A stretch of DNA of 64,000 bases from Chloroflexota bacterium (GTDB lineage: Bacteria; Chloroflexota; Anaerolineae; Anaerolineales; Villigracilaceae), in NCBI GenBank assembly GCA_016234555.1, contig JACRBJ010000065.1, forward strand, positions 62,001-126,000. The letters run 5' to 3'. Positions within the stretch are counted from its first letter, which is position 1. Every line of letters begins with the position of its first letter. The notes under the pieces were generated by a model. The model was not told the origin of the DNA. It did no database searches and was given only the letters and a program-made list of their open reading frames with translations. The position numbers and the translations under genes are program-made. Shown here piece by piece: positions 18,240 through 27,850 of the stretch.

Positions 18240-19517
18240 TCATGGTCCCGCCGTCGAAATCACCAGCCGTTCGGGGTCAATGTATTTGCGGGCGGTCTCC
18301 AGCACGTCGGCACGGGTCACGCCGCGCACCATTGCCTCGTAGCGTTGATAATAATCCAGCCCGAGGCCAAAGCGTTCGATGTTCAACAACGCACCCGCCA
18401 CCCCGCTGTTCGATTCGAGCGACAGCGGCAACCGTCCGATGTAGTTTTCCTGATTCTCCGCCAGTTCCTCTTTGGTCACGCCGTTTTTGACAAAACGGCG
18501 CAATTCCTTTTCGATCAGGTCAATTGCCCTGTCGAGGTTCGCCGGGTTGACGCCCGCGCTCACCTCCCAACTGCCGGGTCCCATTCCAGAATTCAAACTG
18601 GAAGAGGCGTAATACGCCAGCCCGGATTTCTCGCGCACCACGTCGCCGATGCGTCCCATCATGCCGAATTGCCCCAGGATGGAGTTACCCAGCGACGCGG
18701 GAAAATATTCGGGGTCGTTGCGGCCCGGTCCAATCATGCCGATCATCAGGTCGGATTGCGACTTGCCCGGCACAGGATGGTGCTCCCTGACCGTCTTTTT
18801 CACGGCTTTATGTTTCGGCATGGAAGGCGGCATCACCTGACCCGGAACCTGCCAGCCGCCCAGGACACTTTCCACCACCCCAACCGCTTTGCGCGGTTCG
18901 ATGGCTCCCACGATTGCGACGACCATGCCCTTCGGTCCAAAATAACGGCGGTGAAACTCCCGCATGTCCTTCCGCGTGATGGACTGGACGGTTTCCACGT
19001 AGCCATCGCCGGGGCGGCTGTACGGATGCCCCTCGAACAACATGCGGTCAAAAGCCAGCGCCGCCATGTTCGAAGTGTCCTGTTCGCGCAGGGCAAGCCC
19101 GGTGAGCATGTGCACACGCAGGTTTTCGACCTCCTTTTTGGGGAAGGTCGGCATCCGCAGGGACTCGGAAAGCAAAGTCAGCAAAAGCGGAAAATCCTCG
19201 ACCAGCGAACGCCCGCCGAAGTTGAGGTTGTGGACGTTCGAATCAAATCCCAGGCTTGCGCCGACGGACTCAAGTTCGTTGTAAATGGCGTCGAAGGTCC
19301 GGGTCTGCGTCCCCCGCATCAGGCAGGAGGAGACGAAATCCGCAAGCCCCAGCTTGTCGTCGCTTTCGAAAATCGAACCGGCGGGCAGGTATCCGCCCAT
19401 GCTGATCGAAGGACTGTTGAAGTTGGAACGCGCCAGCACGGTAATGCCGTTGGACAGGGTGGCGCGATAAACGTCTTCGGGACCGGGCAGGGAGGGTATT
19501 CGGTGATGTTTTGCCAT
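18240..19517 (-). CDS. M16 family peptidase-like protein (inactive partner)
   Basis: M16 fold signatures (SNGITVLARSNFNSPSISMGGYLPAGSIFES...) but no HxxEH. Confidence 0.85.
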   Translation of the reverse strand: MAKHHRIPSLPGPEDVYRATLSNGITVLARSNFNSPSISMGGYLPAGSIFESDDKLGLADFVSSCLMRGTQTRTFDAIYNELESVGASLGFDSNVHNLNFGGRSLVEDFPLLLTLLSESLRMPTFPKKEVENLRVHMLTGLALREQDTSNMAALAFDRMLFEGHPYSRPGDGYVETVQSITRKDMREFHRRYFGPKGMVVAIVGAIEPRKAVGVVESVLGGWQVPGQVMPPSMPKHKAVKKTVREHHPVPGKSQSDLMIGMIGPGRNDPEYFPASLGNSILGQFGMMGRIGDVVREKSGLAYYASSSLNSGMGPGSWEVSAGVNPANLDRAIDLIEKELRRFVKNGVTKEELAENQENYIGRLPLSLESNSGVAGALLNIERFGLGLDYYQRYEAMVRGVTRADVLETARKYIDPERLVISTAGP

Positions 19518-19518
19518 G

Positions 19519-20781
19519 CTACACCTCGTTTCCTTGCGGCAGGTAAATGCCGATCACCCGGCTCGACGGCTGGAAGTATTGCCGCGCCACGCGTTGGACA
19601 TCCTGCGGCATGACTTTGGCAAGGTTATCGAGATAGGAGGCGTACCACTTATATGACGCGAACATTTCCGCGTAGCCCATCCAAAACGCCTGGCTGGTGA
19701 TGTTCTCGTTCCCGTAAACGAAGACCGCCCGCGCCTGTTTGATGGCACGTTTGATCTCGTCTTTGGGAATGGGGATGTCCTGTAGTTTTTTGATTTCAGC
19801 GTCCACCGCTGCAACGACCTCCTCGGTGGCGCGTTTCGGGTGTTTGATCAACGTGATGCGATACAGGTGGGGATCGATGGTCGGCTCCGCCCAGCCGGAG
19901 ACCTCAACCGCAAATTCCCTGTCCACGAGCGCGCGATACAGGCGGGAGGTTTTGGTGGAAAGCCCGCTCATCCCGCCGAGGATGGCGTCGAACACCTGGA
20001 GCGGAAAAAAGTCCGGGTGCGTGGCGTTGGGGAAACGATATGCCATCTGGATGAATGTGGTCTCGCCGTTGCCTTCGATGGTAAACCGCGCCTCGCCCTT
20101 CTGTTCCGGTTCGGGGCGGATGAGCCGCGGCGGGACTGCGCCTCCCGGAATCGGTTCGAATAATTCGCGGATGCGCTTCGCCATCGCCCTCGTGTTAAAA
20201 TCTCCAGCCACGCTCAACACCGCGTTGTTCGGGACGTAGTAACTGCGGTAATGTTTGTACAGGTCATCGCGGGTGATTTTGTATAGATCCGCCTTGTCGC
20301 CGATGACCTCGTGATGATAGGGATGCACGCGAAAGGCGGTCTGCTGGACGGCTTCGGTCAACTGGAAGAGTGGTTCGTTTTCGTTTCCTTCGCGCTCCGA
20401 AATGATGACTGTCCGCTCGGATGCGACCTCCTTTTCCCCGAAGGCGCTGTTCTTCATGCGGTCTGCTTCGAGGCGCAGGGCAAGGTCAAACTTGTCGGCG
20501 GGCATGGTTTCGTAGTAATGGGTCGCGTCGCGGGAGGTGGCAGCGTTCCAGCGTCCGCCGTCCCGTGAAATGGCTTTATCCAAAACTTTCGCGGGAAATT
20601 TTTTCGTCCCTTTGAAAAGCATGTGCTCCGTCCAGTGCGAGATGCCGGTCTTTCCCGTTGGCTCGTCCCGCGCGCCCACGCGATACCACAGCCAGGAGGA
20701 AATGATGGGCGCAGTGTGGACTTCCTTGAGCAGCGCCTTCATGCCGTTCTTGAGTTTGACTTGCGTGATCTTTTCTTCCAT
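19519..20781 (-). CDS. M16 family zinc peptidase
   Basis: KTGISHWTEHMLFKGTKKFP (HxxEH) plus downstream E; start at MEEKITQ. Confidence 0.92.
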   Translation of the reverse strand: MEEKITQVKLKNGMKALLKEVHTAPIISSWLWYRVGARDEPTGKTGISHWTEHMLFKGTKKFPAKVLDKAISRDGGRWNAATSRDATHYYETMPADKFDLALRLEADRMKNSAFGEKEVASERTVIISEREGNENEPLFQLTEAVQQTAFRVHPYHHEVIGDKADLYKITRDDLYKHYRSYYVPNNAVLSVAGDFNTRAMAKRIRELFEPIPGGAVPPRLIRPEPEQKGEARFTIEGNGETTFIQMAYRFPNATHPDFFPLQVFDAILGGMSGLSTKTSRLYRALVDREFAVEVSGWAEPTIDPHLYRITLIKHPKRATEEVVAAVDAEIKKLQDIPIPKDEIKRAIKQARAVFVYGNENITSQAFWMGYAEMFASYKWYASYLDNLAKVMPQDVQRVARQYFQPSSRVIGIYLPQGNEV

Positions 20782-20809
20782 TCGCCTCCAAAGTTGTTTT
20801 CTCGTTTTG

Positions 20810-20884
20810 TGCTTTGGAGTCAAAGGTCCAGAGACTTTTGACTCCCGACTATAAATCCAACGACTCCAGTCGTTGGGCTCCAAA
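20810..20884. repeat. Dispersed bipartite hairpin element
   Basis: AGTCaaaggtccagaGACTTTTGACTCC...CCAACGACTCCAGTCGTTGG; relatives at 12158-12205, 49114-49165, 60503-60560. Confidence 0.7.
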
Positions 20885-20885
20885 G

Positions 20886-21620
20886 TTATCGACACACCGG
20901 CTGACCATCCTGATTGAGCGCGCCGGGGTTGAGCATGCAATAAAACGGCTTGACCACATCCTGCAAACCGACGAAAGGCTCGTGCAGTTGGGTATCCTTC
21001 AAGGGGATATCCACCGGGACATTCAAAGTAACCGGCACCATTTTGTCCACCGGGACGGTCAGGTTCAGCACGACGGGCAGACTAGTCCCCTGCGGCAGGA
21101 CGATGGTTGTCGGCGCGTTCGTGATATTCATGCCGCCCGTCCTCACGGTGACAAGGGCGTTGGGGATGGTCACATCCTGGCTCAGGACTACATTCGTCTG
21201 CTGGTTCAGTTGCAGGTCGAATTTGACCGGTATCTCGGTCTGGACGGAAACGTTCGTCGTAATGTGGGCGCGGTCCATTTTCTCAAAATTGGTGTACAAC
21301 CCGCCCAGCAGGTAGTTTCCCATGTTCATGGCGCCGCCAATGCTCTGGATCAGCCTCTGCGTATTCATCCACACCACCAGCAGGATGACGATCAACGCCA
21401 GGTTGATGACGAGGGAGAGGATGCTGGCAATCGTCCAGAACGGAGGACCGAAACGATAGGAATATCCGATCACAAGTTTGGAGGAGGGGGAAGTCTTTTC
21501 CTTCCTGGGCTGGTCGGCGGGGATTTCCGCCCTGGGCTGCGGCGGAGGCAGGGGGGAAGCGGAGGGCGTTTTTCTGGGCAGTTGATCCAGCGGGGACGGT
21601 TTGTTCTTTTGGTTGGCCAT
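20886..21620 (-). CDS. Membrane-anchored protein of unknown function
   Basis: Pro-rich N-terminus, single TM (FWTIASILSLVINLALIVILLVVWM), extracytoplasmic beta-rich segment. Confidence 0.65.
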   Translation of the reverse strand: MANQKNKPSPLDQLPRKTPSASPLPPPQPRAEIPADQPRKEKTSPSSKLVIGYSYRFGPPFWTIASILSLVINLALIVILLVVWMNTQRLIQSIGGAMNMGNYLLGGLYTNFEKMDRAHITTNVSVQTEIPVKFDLQLNQQTNVVLSQDVTIPNALVTVRTGGMNITNAPTTIVLPQGTSLPVVLNLTVPVDKMVPVTLNVPVDIPLKDTQLHEPFVGLQDVVKPFYCMLNPGALNQDGQPVCR

Positions 21621-21677
21621 GATGCAGTTCTCCTCTCGAAGACGGTGTGCTTCAATATTAGCACAAATATGCCCGGA

Positions 21678-22055
21678 TTATTTCGACGGCTGTCCGTATG
21701 ATTGTCTTTGCGCCGCCCATCCTCCCACGACCAGTCCCACGTAACTTGCAAGCAGGTCGAGCAGGTCGAAGGTGCGGGTCGCAAAAAATTGCTGGGACCA
21801 TTCCTCGGCGGCAATCAAAAGGGCGAGGATCAGGCTGATCGAAATAGTCACCCAGCCTTTGGGCCTGGAAGGAAAGGTGGAGAGCAATGCCCGGGCGAGA
21901 AAAAAATTCAAAAGTCCAAAAAGAGCGAAGTGTCCCAGTTTATCCCCGTTGGGAAAATCATAGAGGGCACGGACCCAATGCGGCAGGCTTCCCCGGTCCG
22001 CAAGAATAATGACAGCAATGATAAAGATGGTAAAAAGAATGCTGATGCGTTTCAT
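21678..22055 (-). CDS. VanZ-like membrane protein
   Basis: DKLGHFALFGLLNFFLARAL...EEWSQQFFATRTFDLLDLLASYVGLVVG. Confidence 0.85.
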   Translation of the reverse strand: MKRISILFTIFIIAVIILADRGSLPHWVRALYDFPNGDKLGHFALFGLLNFFLARALLSTFPSRPKGWVTISISLILALLIAAEEWSQQFFATRTFDLLDLLASYVGLVVGGWAAQRQSYGQPSK

Positions 22056-22084
22056 AAAAAAGGTCGGGTTTGAGCAACCCGACC
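22054..22084 (-). terminator. Intrinsic terminator downstream of dedA-like gene
   Basis: Minus strand AGGTCGGGTTGCTCAAACCCGACCTTTTTT. Confidence 0.8.
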
Positions 22085-22110
22085 TGTCCTTTATACAACC
22101 GTCAATCAGA

Positions 22111-22761
22111 TCATGCCTGTTTCTTTTCCAGCTTCGCCTCCCTGCGTGCCTTCCACCATTCAAAGAACATCGGCAGGACCGAGACGAGGATGATGGCAAT
22201 GATGACCAGCTCGAAATTCTTCTGCACAAAGGGGATGTTACCGAAGAAATAGCCCAGCAGGCTGAAGGTTGCCACCCAGGTGATGCCGCCCACCACGTTA
22301 TAGGTGGCAAAATAAGCGTAGGACATTTTGCCGATGCCCGCCACAAACGGTGCGAAGGTACGGACGATGGGAACGAAGCGCGCCAGGAAGATCGCCTTGC
22401 CGCCGTGTTTCTCGAAGAAGGCATGAGTCTTTTCGAGGTGTTCCCTCTTGATCCACTTGATGTTGTAGGCGCGGTCGCCGAGGTAGTGACCGATGGAATA
22501 ATTCACAGCGTCGCCGAGGACAGCCGCCACCATCATCAAGCCAGCCAGAGTCCAGATATTTAGTGCCCCCAATGCGGCAAATGTGCCGGCGGCAAACAAC
22601 AGGGAATCGCCGGGCAGGAAGGGCATGACCACCAGCCCTGTTTCGACGAAGATTACCACGAACAAAATGCCGTAGGTCCACGTCCCATATTGGGAGATGA
22701 TGTCGCCCAGGTATTCATCCAAATGCAGGAAAAGGTCGATCAGGAAAGTTACTAACTCCAT
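22111..22761 (-). CDS. DedA family membrane protein
   Basis: VFVETGLVVMPFLPGDSLLFAAGTFAALG...GDAVNYSIGHYLGDRAY...FVPIVRTFAPFVAGIGKM. Confidence 0.92.
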   Translation of the reverse strand: MELVTFLIDLFLHLDEYLGDIISQYGTWTYGILFVVIFVETGLVVMPFLPGDSLLFAAGTFAALGALNIWTLAGLMMVAAVLGDAVNYSIGHYLGDRAYNIKWIKREHLEKTHAFFEKHGGKAIFLARFVPIVRTFAPFVAGIGKMSYAYFATYNVVGGITWVATFSLLGYFFGNIPFVQKNFELVIIAIILVSVLPMFFEWWKARREAKLEKKQA

Positions 22762-22834
22762 TTTTGTTTACTCTCTCTTTCAAATATTGAAGTGACAGCC
22801 GCCCGCTTGCGGGAACAACTGTCACCTATGGAAA

Positions 22835-23113
22835 TTATACACGGTTTTCATCCCCGCCCTTGACGCGTCCCAGCCATTCACCCAGTGCCATGAAAATCAA
22901 ACTGCCAGCCAGCCCCGCGCCGATGTCAAGCGCGCCAAACGTGAGCAGCCCCCAACCGCGCCACATGCTGAGCGCCTGACCGGCGGAAAAACCAGCCACG
23001 CTCAAAACAAGGTAAAGCAGCAGACGCCATCCGCTCCCGCCGCGCAGGATATGGAACACCGCGCCGCAGAGCAGGGCAATGAGCAATGCGAAGAAAAGAA
23101 GAGGGAGTGTCAT
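22835..23113 (-). CDS. Small membrane protein of unknown function
   Basis: Three hydrophobic segments; overlaps mnmA end. Confidence 0.6.
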   Translation of the reverse strand: MTLPLLFFALLIALLCGAVFHILRGGSGWRLLLYLVLSVAGFSAGQALSMWRGWGLLTFGALDIGAGLAGSLIFMALGEWLGRVKGGDENRV

Positions 23114-24201
23114 GGGGAAAGGATAATTCCGCCGCCGAGCATCAATTCATCCTGATAGAAGACCGCCGCTTGCCCGGCGGTGACATCGCGGACGGGACGA
23201 TCAAACCTAACCGACGCTTGATTCTGCTCCATCGGGCTGACCCATGCCTCAGCCGCCTTCGCCGAGTAGCGGATTTTGACCAGCGAGCGGAACGGCTCTT
23301 TGGGCGCTTCGCCCGAAATCCAGTTGACATCGCGGGCGGTGAGTTCGGTAAAACCAAGTTCGTCCGCAGCGCCGACGATAAGCGAGTTGCGTGACGTGTC
23401 CTTTGTGATGACGTAAAGCGGGTCGGGAAAGAAGACGCCCAATCCCTTGCGCTGACCGATGGTGTAGTTTGCCAGCCCGTTGTGTTTGCCGACCACCTTT
23501 CCCCCGGTGGTGACGATGTCGCCGGGCTGTAAAATTTCGGGCGTGTTCCGTTGGAGGAAGTTGCGATAGTCTTCGCCAGCCAGAAAACACAAATCCTGTG
23601 AATCCGCCCGTGAGGCGGTGGGCAATCCAAACTCGACAGCGAGGCGGCGAATCTCAGGCTTGGGATACTCCCCCACCGGGAAAAGGGCATGTTTCAACTG
23701 CTCCTGCGTGAGAACATGCAAAACATAGGATTGGTCTTTCAAGTGGTCAACGGCGCGAAATAAATTCTGCATTCCGCCTTCTGCCTTTTGCATTCTCACA
23801 TAATGTCCCGTCGCCATGAACTCCGCGCCGAGGGCAAGCGCGTGGTTCAGGAGAAACGTCCAGCGTATCTGGCGGTTGCACAGCAGGCAGGGATTGGGCG
23901 TCTCGCCACGGGCATAGCCATCCAGAAAATATTGCACGACGGTTTGCTTGAAGACGTCCTTTGCATCGACGACATAGAATGGAATCTCCAGTATCCCCGC
24001 CACCCGCCGCGCCTGCGCCATCGAGTCAGGCGTGCAGCAACGGTTGGAATCCTCCTTGCCGGGCTCCGACCACAGGCGCAGCATCATCCCCGTCACGTCA
24101 TAGCCCTGCTGTTTGAGCAAAGCCGCCGCCACAGAGGAATCCACGCCGCCGGACATGGCAACAACCACCTTCTGCTTCGTCATGAGACGATTATAAATCA
24201 A
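23110..24201 (-). CDS. mnmA: tRNA-specific 2-thiouridylase
   Basis: VVVAMSGGVDSSVAAALLKQQGYDVTGMMLRLW...TPNPCLLCNRQIRWTFLL...GQRKGLGV. Confidence 0.95.
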   Translation of the reverse strand: MIYNRLMTKQKVVVAMSGGVDSSVAAALLKQQGYDVTGMMLRLWSEPGKEDSNRCCTPDSMAQARRVAGILEIPFYVVDAKDVFKQTVVQYFLDGYARGETPNPCLLCNRQIRWTFLLNHALALGAEFMATGHYVRMQKAEGGMQNLFRAVDHLKDQSYVLHVLTQEQLKHALFPVGEYPKPEIRRLAVEFGLPTASRADSQDLCFLAGEDYRNFLQRNTPEILQPGDIVTTGGKVVGKHNGLANYTIGQRKGLGVFFPDPLYVITKDTSRNSLIVGAADELGFTELTARDVNWISGEAPKEPFRSLVKIRYSAKAAEAWVSPMEQNQASVRFDRPVRDVTAGQAAVFYQDELMLGGGIILSP

Positions 24202-24264
24202 TCCACATGCGCTATAATCCCCACGTTTTGTCGCACGACAGATTTCATCACAAAAAGGTTACGC

Positions 24265-25053
24265 ATGGACAAATTGGAGAAATTCAAGGCAAGGGCAATC
24301 ATTTTCGACAAGGATGGAACGTTAATCGATTTCGACGCGATGTGGGGCGGATGGGTTGTTTTTTTGGCGGAGCAATTACGACTAGTCAGCGGGGTGGATA
24401 TCCGCGAGGCGTTGTGTGAAGCGATGGGATATGACGAAACCAACAAAAAGGTTTTAGCGCACGGGAAGCTGGCAGCCACGCCCATGTCACAGTTGTACCG
24501 TTTGACGGTTGACGTCATGCAGTCGAGCGGATTGAGCACAGAGCAGGCAGAACTGGCGGTTGAAAAAGGCTGGTGTATTCCCGACCCTGTGATATTGGCA
24601 AAGCAGTTCACAGACACACGTGCCTTGTTTGGCAAGTTGCACAGCCAGGGCATCAAGATCGGCATCGCCACCACCGACGACCGCGCCCCCACCCAGGCGA
24701 TGATCGAAGCGTTTGACATCGAGGAATATATCTCCACAATGGTCTGCGCGGACGATGGGATCAAAGCCAAGCCCGCGCCCGATATGGTGTTGACCATCTG
24801 CGAGAGGATGAAAGTTGACCCCGCCAGCGTGATGGTGGTCGGCGATACAACCGCCGATTTGAAAATGGCTCGCGCCGCAGGGGTGGGACTGGTGGTGGGC
24901 GTGCTTTCGGGTGTTTCCTCCGCCAGAGACCTGGTGACGTTTGCGGATGTCTTGATCGAGTCTGTTGATGATTTACAAAGCTATGCAATGCTCCACGATG
25001 CAAGCACTTCAGAAAATACCCTCAAAGGATTTAATCCCGACGTTGCATTTTGA
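24265..25053 (+). CDS. HAD-family phosphatase
   Basis: IIFDKDGTLIDFD...GIATTDDRAPTQAMIEAFDI...KPAPDMVLTICERMKVDPASVMVVGDTTADLKMARAAG. Confidence 0.9.
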   Translation: MDKLEKFKARAIIFDKDGTLIDFDAMWGGWVVFLAEQLRLVSGVDIREALCEAMGYDETNKKVLAHGKLAATPMSQLYRLTVDVMQSSGLSTEQAELAVEKGWCIPDPVILAKQFTDTRALFGKLHSQGIKIGIATTDDRAPTQAMIEAFDIEEYISTMVCADDGIKAKPAPDMVLTICERMKVDPASVMVVGDTTADLKMARAAGVGLVVGVLSGVSSARDLVTFADVLIESVDDLQSYAMLHDASTSENTLKGFNPDVAF

Positions 25054-25061
25054 GAGTTGAC

Positions 25062-25092
25062 GCTCTGACGGGGGCTAAGCCCCCGTCAGAGC
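25062..25092. repeat. Palindromic element, same family as 10196-10228
   Basis: GCTCTGACGGGGGCT-A-AGCCCCCGTCAGAGC. Confidence 0.9.
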
Positions 25093-25105
25093 AAAGAATA
25101 AATTA

Positions 25106-26728
25106 TTAATCTCTGAGCCTTCGCGCCTGGCGAACCAACTCCACAAATTCATCCATCACTTCGTCGCGGTGGAAATCATCGCTGAGGCGTTGGGCTTCGT
25201 CGTACACATCGTCCATCGAACTTTCCTCCGCCCAATAGCTATCCTTCAAAATTTCGGCGTATTCCGCCACGACCACAGCACGCTGGAAGTAGGGATCGGT
25301 CTCGCGGAAGTCGTAGGCAATATCACTGGTATCGAAGTCCTTTGAAATCTCCGTGACCTGGTGCGTGTCGGGGTCTTCCCAGCGCATGTTGACGGTGGCA
25401 ATTCTGCCGTGGGCTTCGGGGTACAGCTTGATCTCGTACAGCGCCGTGACCGTATGCCCCGCGCCGATCTCGCCCGCATCCACCGTGTTGTCGCGGAAGT
25501 CTTCATCGGCGACGGCGCGGTTTTCGTAGCCGACCAGTCGGTAGCGCATGACCACGTCGGAGTTGAAATCCACCTGCACTTTGGCATCCAGCGCGATAGT
25601 TTGCAAGGTGCTGGTGAGGTCATCGATGAAAAGGCGTTCGGCTTCGTCGATGTCGTCCACGTAGGCGTAGAACCCGTTGCCGTCGTTGGCAAGCTGCTCC
25701 ATGAGCGTGTCGTTGTAATTGTCCATGCCGAATCCGATGGTGGTCATCAACACGCCTTCCTGCACATGGGCGCGGATCTCTTCGAGGATGGAGTCGGCTT
25801 CGGTCTGCCCGACGTTGGCAACCCCGTCCGAGCAGAGGATGACGCGGTTGATTCCGTCAGACTTGAAATCCTGCATCGCCATTTTGTATCCCAGGCGGAT
25901 GCCCGCTTCGGCATTGGTCGAGCCTTCGGGTTCGAGGCTGTAAATCGCGTCGAGGATTCTGCCCTGTTTGGAACCGCGAGTCGGCTCCAAAACTACGCGG
26001 GCTTCCGAGCCATAGACCACGATGCTAACCGTGTCGTCGGAGTGGAGCCGCTCGACGAGCAGTTCCAGCGAGCGTTTGACCAGCCCAAGGCGGTTGTCCA
26101 TGTCCATCGAGCCGGAGACGTCGATCACGAAGACCAGATTCGCATCTTTGCGCTCTTCCTCAGAGACTTCGTAGCCTTGAATGCCAACGCGGAGCATGTC
26201 GTAGCGTTCGCTTTGGGTGAAGGGCGAGGGACCGCCGTCCACGTAGACGCCAAAAGTCTGACGCTCGGATGGGGTCGGGTAGCCCTGCTCGAAGTAGTTG
26301 ACATATTCCTCGACGCGGACGGAATCAGCGGGCGGCAAATTCCCATCGTTCAAATAATTTCGCATGACGGTGTCTGAGCCTGTGTCCTCGTCCAGCGCGA
26401 AGGTCGAGAGGTTGTCATCCTCGGTGTCGATGGATGGGTTGACGCCATAGTCCTCGAAGAACATGTCATAAGGCTCGTTGTTGCTTTTGGGAGCGGATGC
26501 GCCCGCCAGGGGTTGGCTTGCCCCACCCATCGCTTGGGTCGCTGACATAGTCGGCGAATATGCGGGCGCTTCCATTGCAGGCGCTTCGGTGGCGGCGGGC
26601 GCTTCATATTCATAGTCCTGTCGGGCAGGCGCTTCGGTTGCAGATGGGGCAGCCGCTCCCCCACAAGCGGTCAAGAACAGCAGCACGAACAGGACACTCA
26701 AGCCAATGGCTTTGCGTAAGGTCTTCAT
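25106..26728 (-). CDS. VWA-domain lipoprotein (YfbK-like)
   Basis: Lipobox LLFLTACGG; NLVFVIDVSGSMDMDNRLGLVKRSLELLVERL MIDAS (DxSxS); von Willebrand N-terminal YVNYFEQGYPTPSE. Confidence 0.92.
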   Translation of the reverse strand: MKTLRKAIGLSVLFVLLFLTACGGAAAPSATEAPARQDYEYEAPAATEAPAMEAPAYSPTMSATQAMGGASQPLAGASAPKSNNEPYDMFFEDYGVNPSIDTEDDNLSTFALDEDTGSDTVMRNYLNDGNLPPADSVRVEEYVNYFEQGYPTPSERQTFGVYVDGGPSPFTQSERYDMLRVGIQGYEVSEEERKDANLVFVIDVSGSMDMDNRLGLVKRSLELLVERLHSDDTVSIVVYGSEARVVLEPTRGSKQGRILDAIYSLEPEGSTNAEAGIRLGYKMAMQDFKSDGINRVILCSDGVANVGQTEADSILEEIRAHVQEGVLMTTIGFGMDNYNDTLMEQLANDGNGFYAYVDDIDEAERLFIDDLTSTLQTIALDAKVQVDFNSDVVMRYRLVGYENRAVADEDFRDNTVDAGEIGAGHTVTALYEIKLYPEAHGRIATVNMRWEDPDTHQVTEISKDFDTSDIAYDFRETDPYFQRAVVVAEYAEILKDSYWAEESSMDDVYDEAQRLSDDFHRDEVMDEFVELVRQARRLRD

Positions 26729-26935
26729 TTCTTATTCTCCTATTTTATTTTTGGTGGTTCAGCGGGCGGCGTCCCGCTGAATTGGATTGTTGATTGGATG
26801 ACGCGGCATCGAATGAGAATGTTCCCAAACCAACCGACAACCATGTAAAGTCACGGCACCCGAACTTACACGGTGTAAAATTGTGATGGATCAAAACATT
26901 TCACTTCTTAAGCCAAAACGGAAATGGATGAAGCC

Positions 26936-27847
26936 ATGAAAATACTAGTAGCAGAAGACGAACCAGGGTCACGGCGATTGGTCAAGATGGTCCTGTCTGC
27001 CGCGGGGTATGAAGTTGTGGAAGCCGTGGATGGGCAGGAAGCGTGGGAGATATTCCAGCGCGAACCGTTCCAATTGATCGTGACCGATTGGATGATGCCC
27101 CGCCTTGACGGCGCCGGTCTGATCCAAAACATCCGTGCCATTCAAAAGAGTTACACCTACATCATCATGCTGACTGCCATCGACGGGAAGCCCAAAGTGG
27201 TCATGGGGCTGGAAGCCGGCGCCGATGAATACCTTACCAAGCCTTTCAACAGGCAGGAACTCCTGGCGCGGATTGCAAGCGGGAAGCGAATCCTTCGGCT
27301 GGAGGAGCAGTTGACCGAGGCGCGTCAGCAGGTGGAAGTCCTTGCCATGCATGATGGGTTGACGGGCTTGCTGAACCGCCGTGCAATCGAAGAACATGCC
27401 GGGGCTGAATTCAAAATGGTCGCTCGCAAGGAACGCCCGATGAGCGTGATCATGCTCGACGTGGATCATTTCAAAAACGTCAACGACCAGTTTGGGCATG
27501 CTATCGGCGACCAGGTTCTGCGACAGGTTGCAAAGGTGCTGCAGGAAAACTCGCGCGGCTATGACCGCGTGGGGCGTTGGGGCGGCGAGGAATTCCTTCT
27601 TATCCTGCCTGACACTGAACTGAGGGACGCTGCCCTGGTTGCCGAACGTCTTCGAACCCAAACAGCGGGGACAAAAATACCGCTGGAAAGTGGAGAGTCT
27701 ATTTCCGTTCAAATCAGCCTGGGCGTTGCATGTACTGTCAATGGATTCCCGTCACTGGCAAAATTAATAGAGGCTGCTGACCAATCCCTTTATAAGGCAA
27801 AACAAACCGGCAGAAATCGCGTTTGCATCCACGAATCGGAGCCATAA
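26936..27847 (+). CDS. Response regulator with GGDEF domain (diguanylate cyclase)
   Basis: REC domain (ILVAEDEPGSRRLVKMVL...VTDWMMPRLDG...KPF) and GGEEF (GRWGGEEFLLILPDT). Confidence 0.94.
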   Translation: MKILVAEDEPGSRRLVKMVLSAAGYEVVEAVDGQEAWEIFQREPFQLIVTDWMMPRLDGAGLIQNIRAIQKSYTYIIMLTAIDGKPKVVMGLEAGADEYLTKPFNRQELLARIASGKRILRLEEQLTEARQQVEVLAMHDGLTGLLNRRAIEEHAGAEFKMVARKERPMSVIMLDVDHFKNVNDQFGHAIGDQVLRQVAKVLQENSRGYDRVGRWGGEEFLLILPDTELRDAALVAERLRTQTAGTKIPLESGESISVQISLGVACTVNGFPSLAKLIEAADQSLYKAKQTGRNRVCIHESEP

Positions 27848-27850
27848 ACA

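Noticed and set aside
18171-19613. 480-aa plus-strand ORF opposite acpS and the M16 gene
   Set aside because: Antisense shadow ORF in GC-rich DNA; the minus-strand M16/AcpS proteins have clear family motifs.
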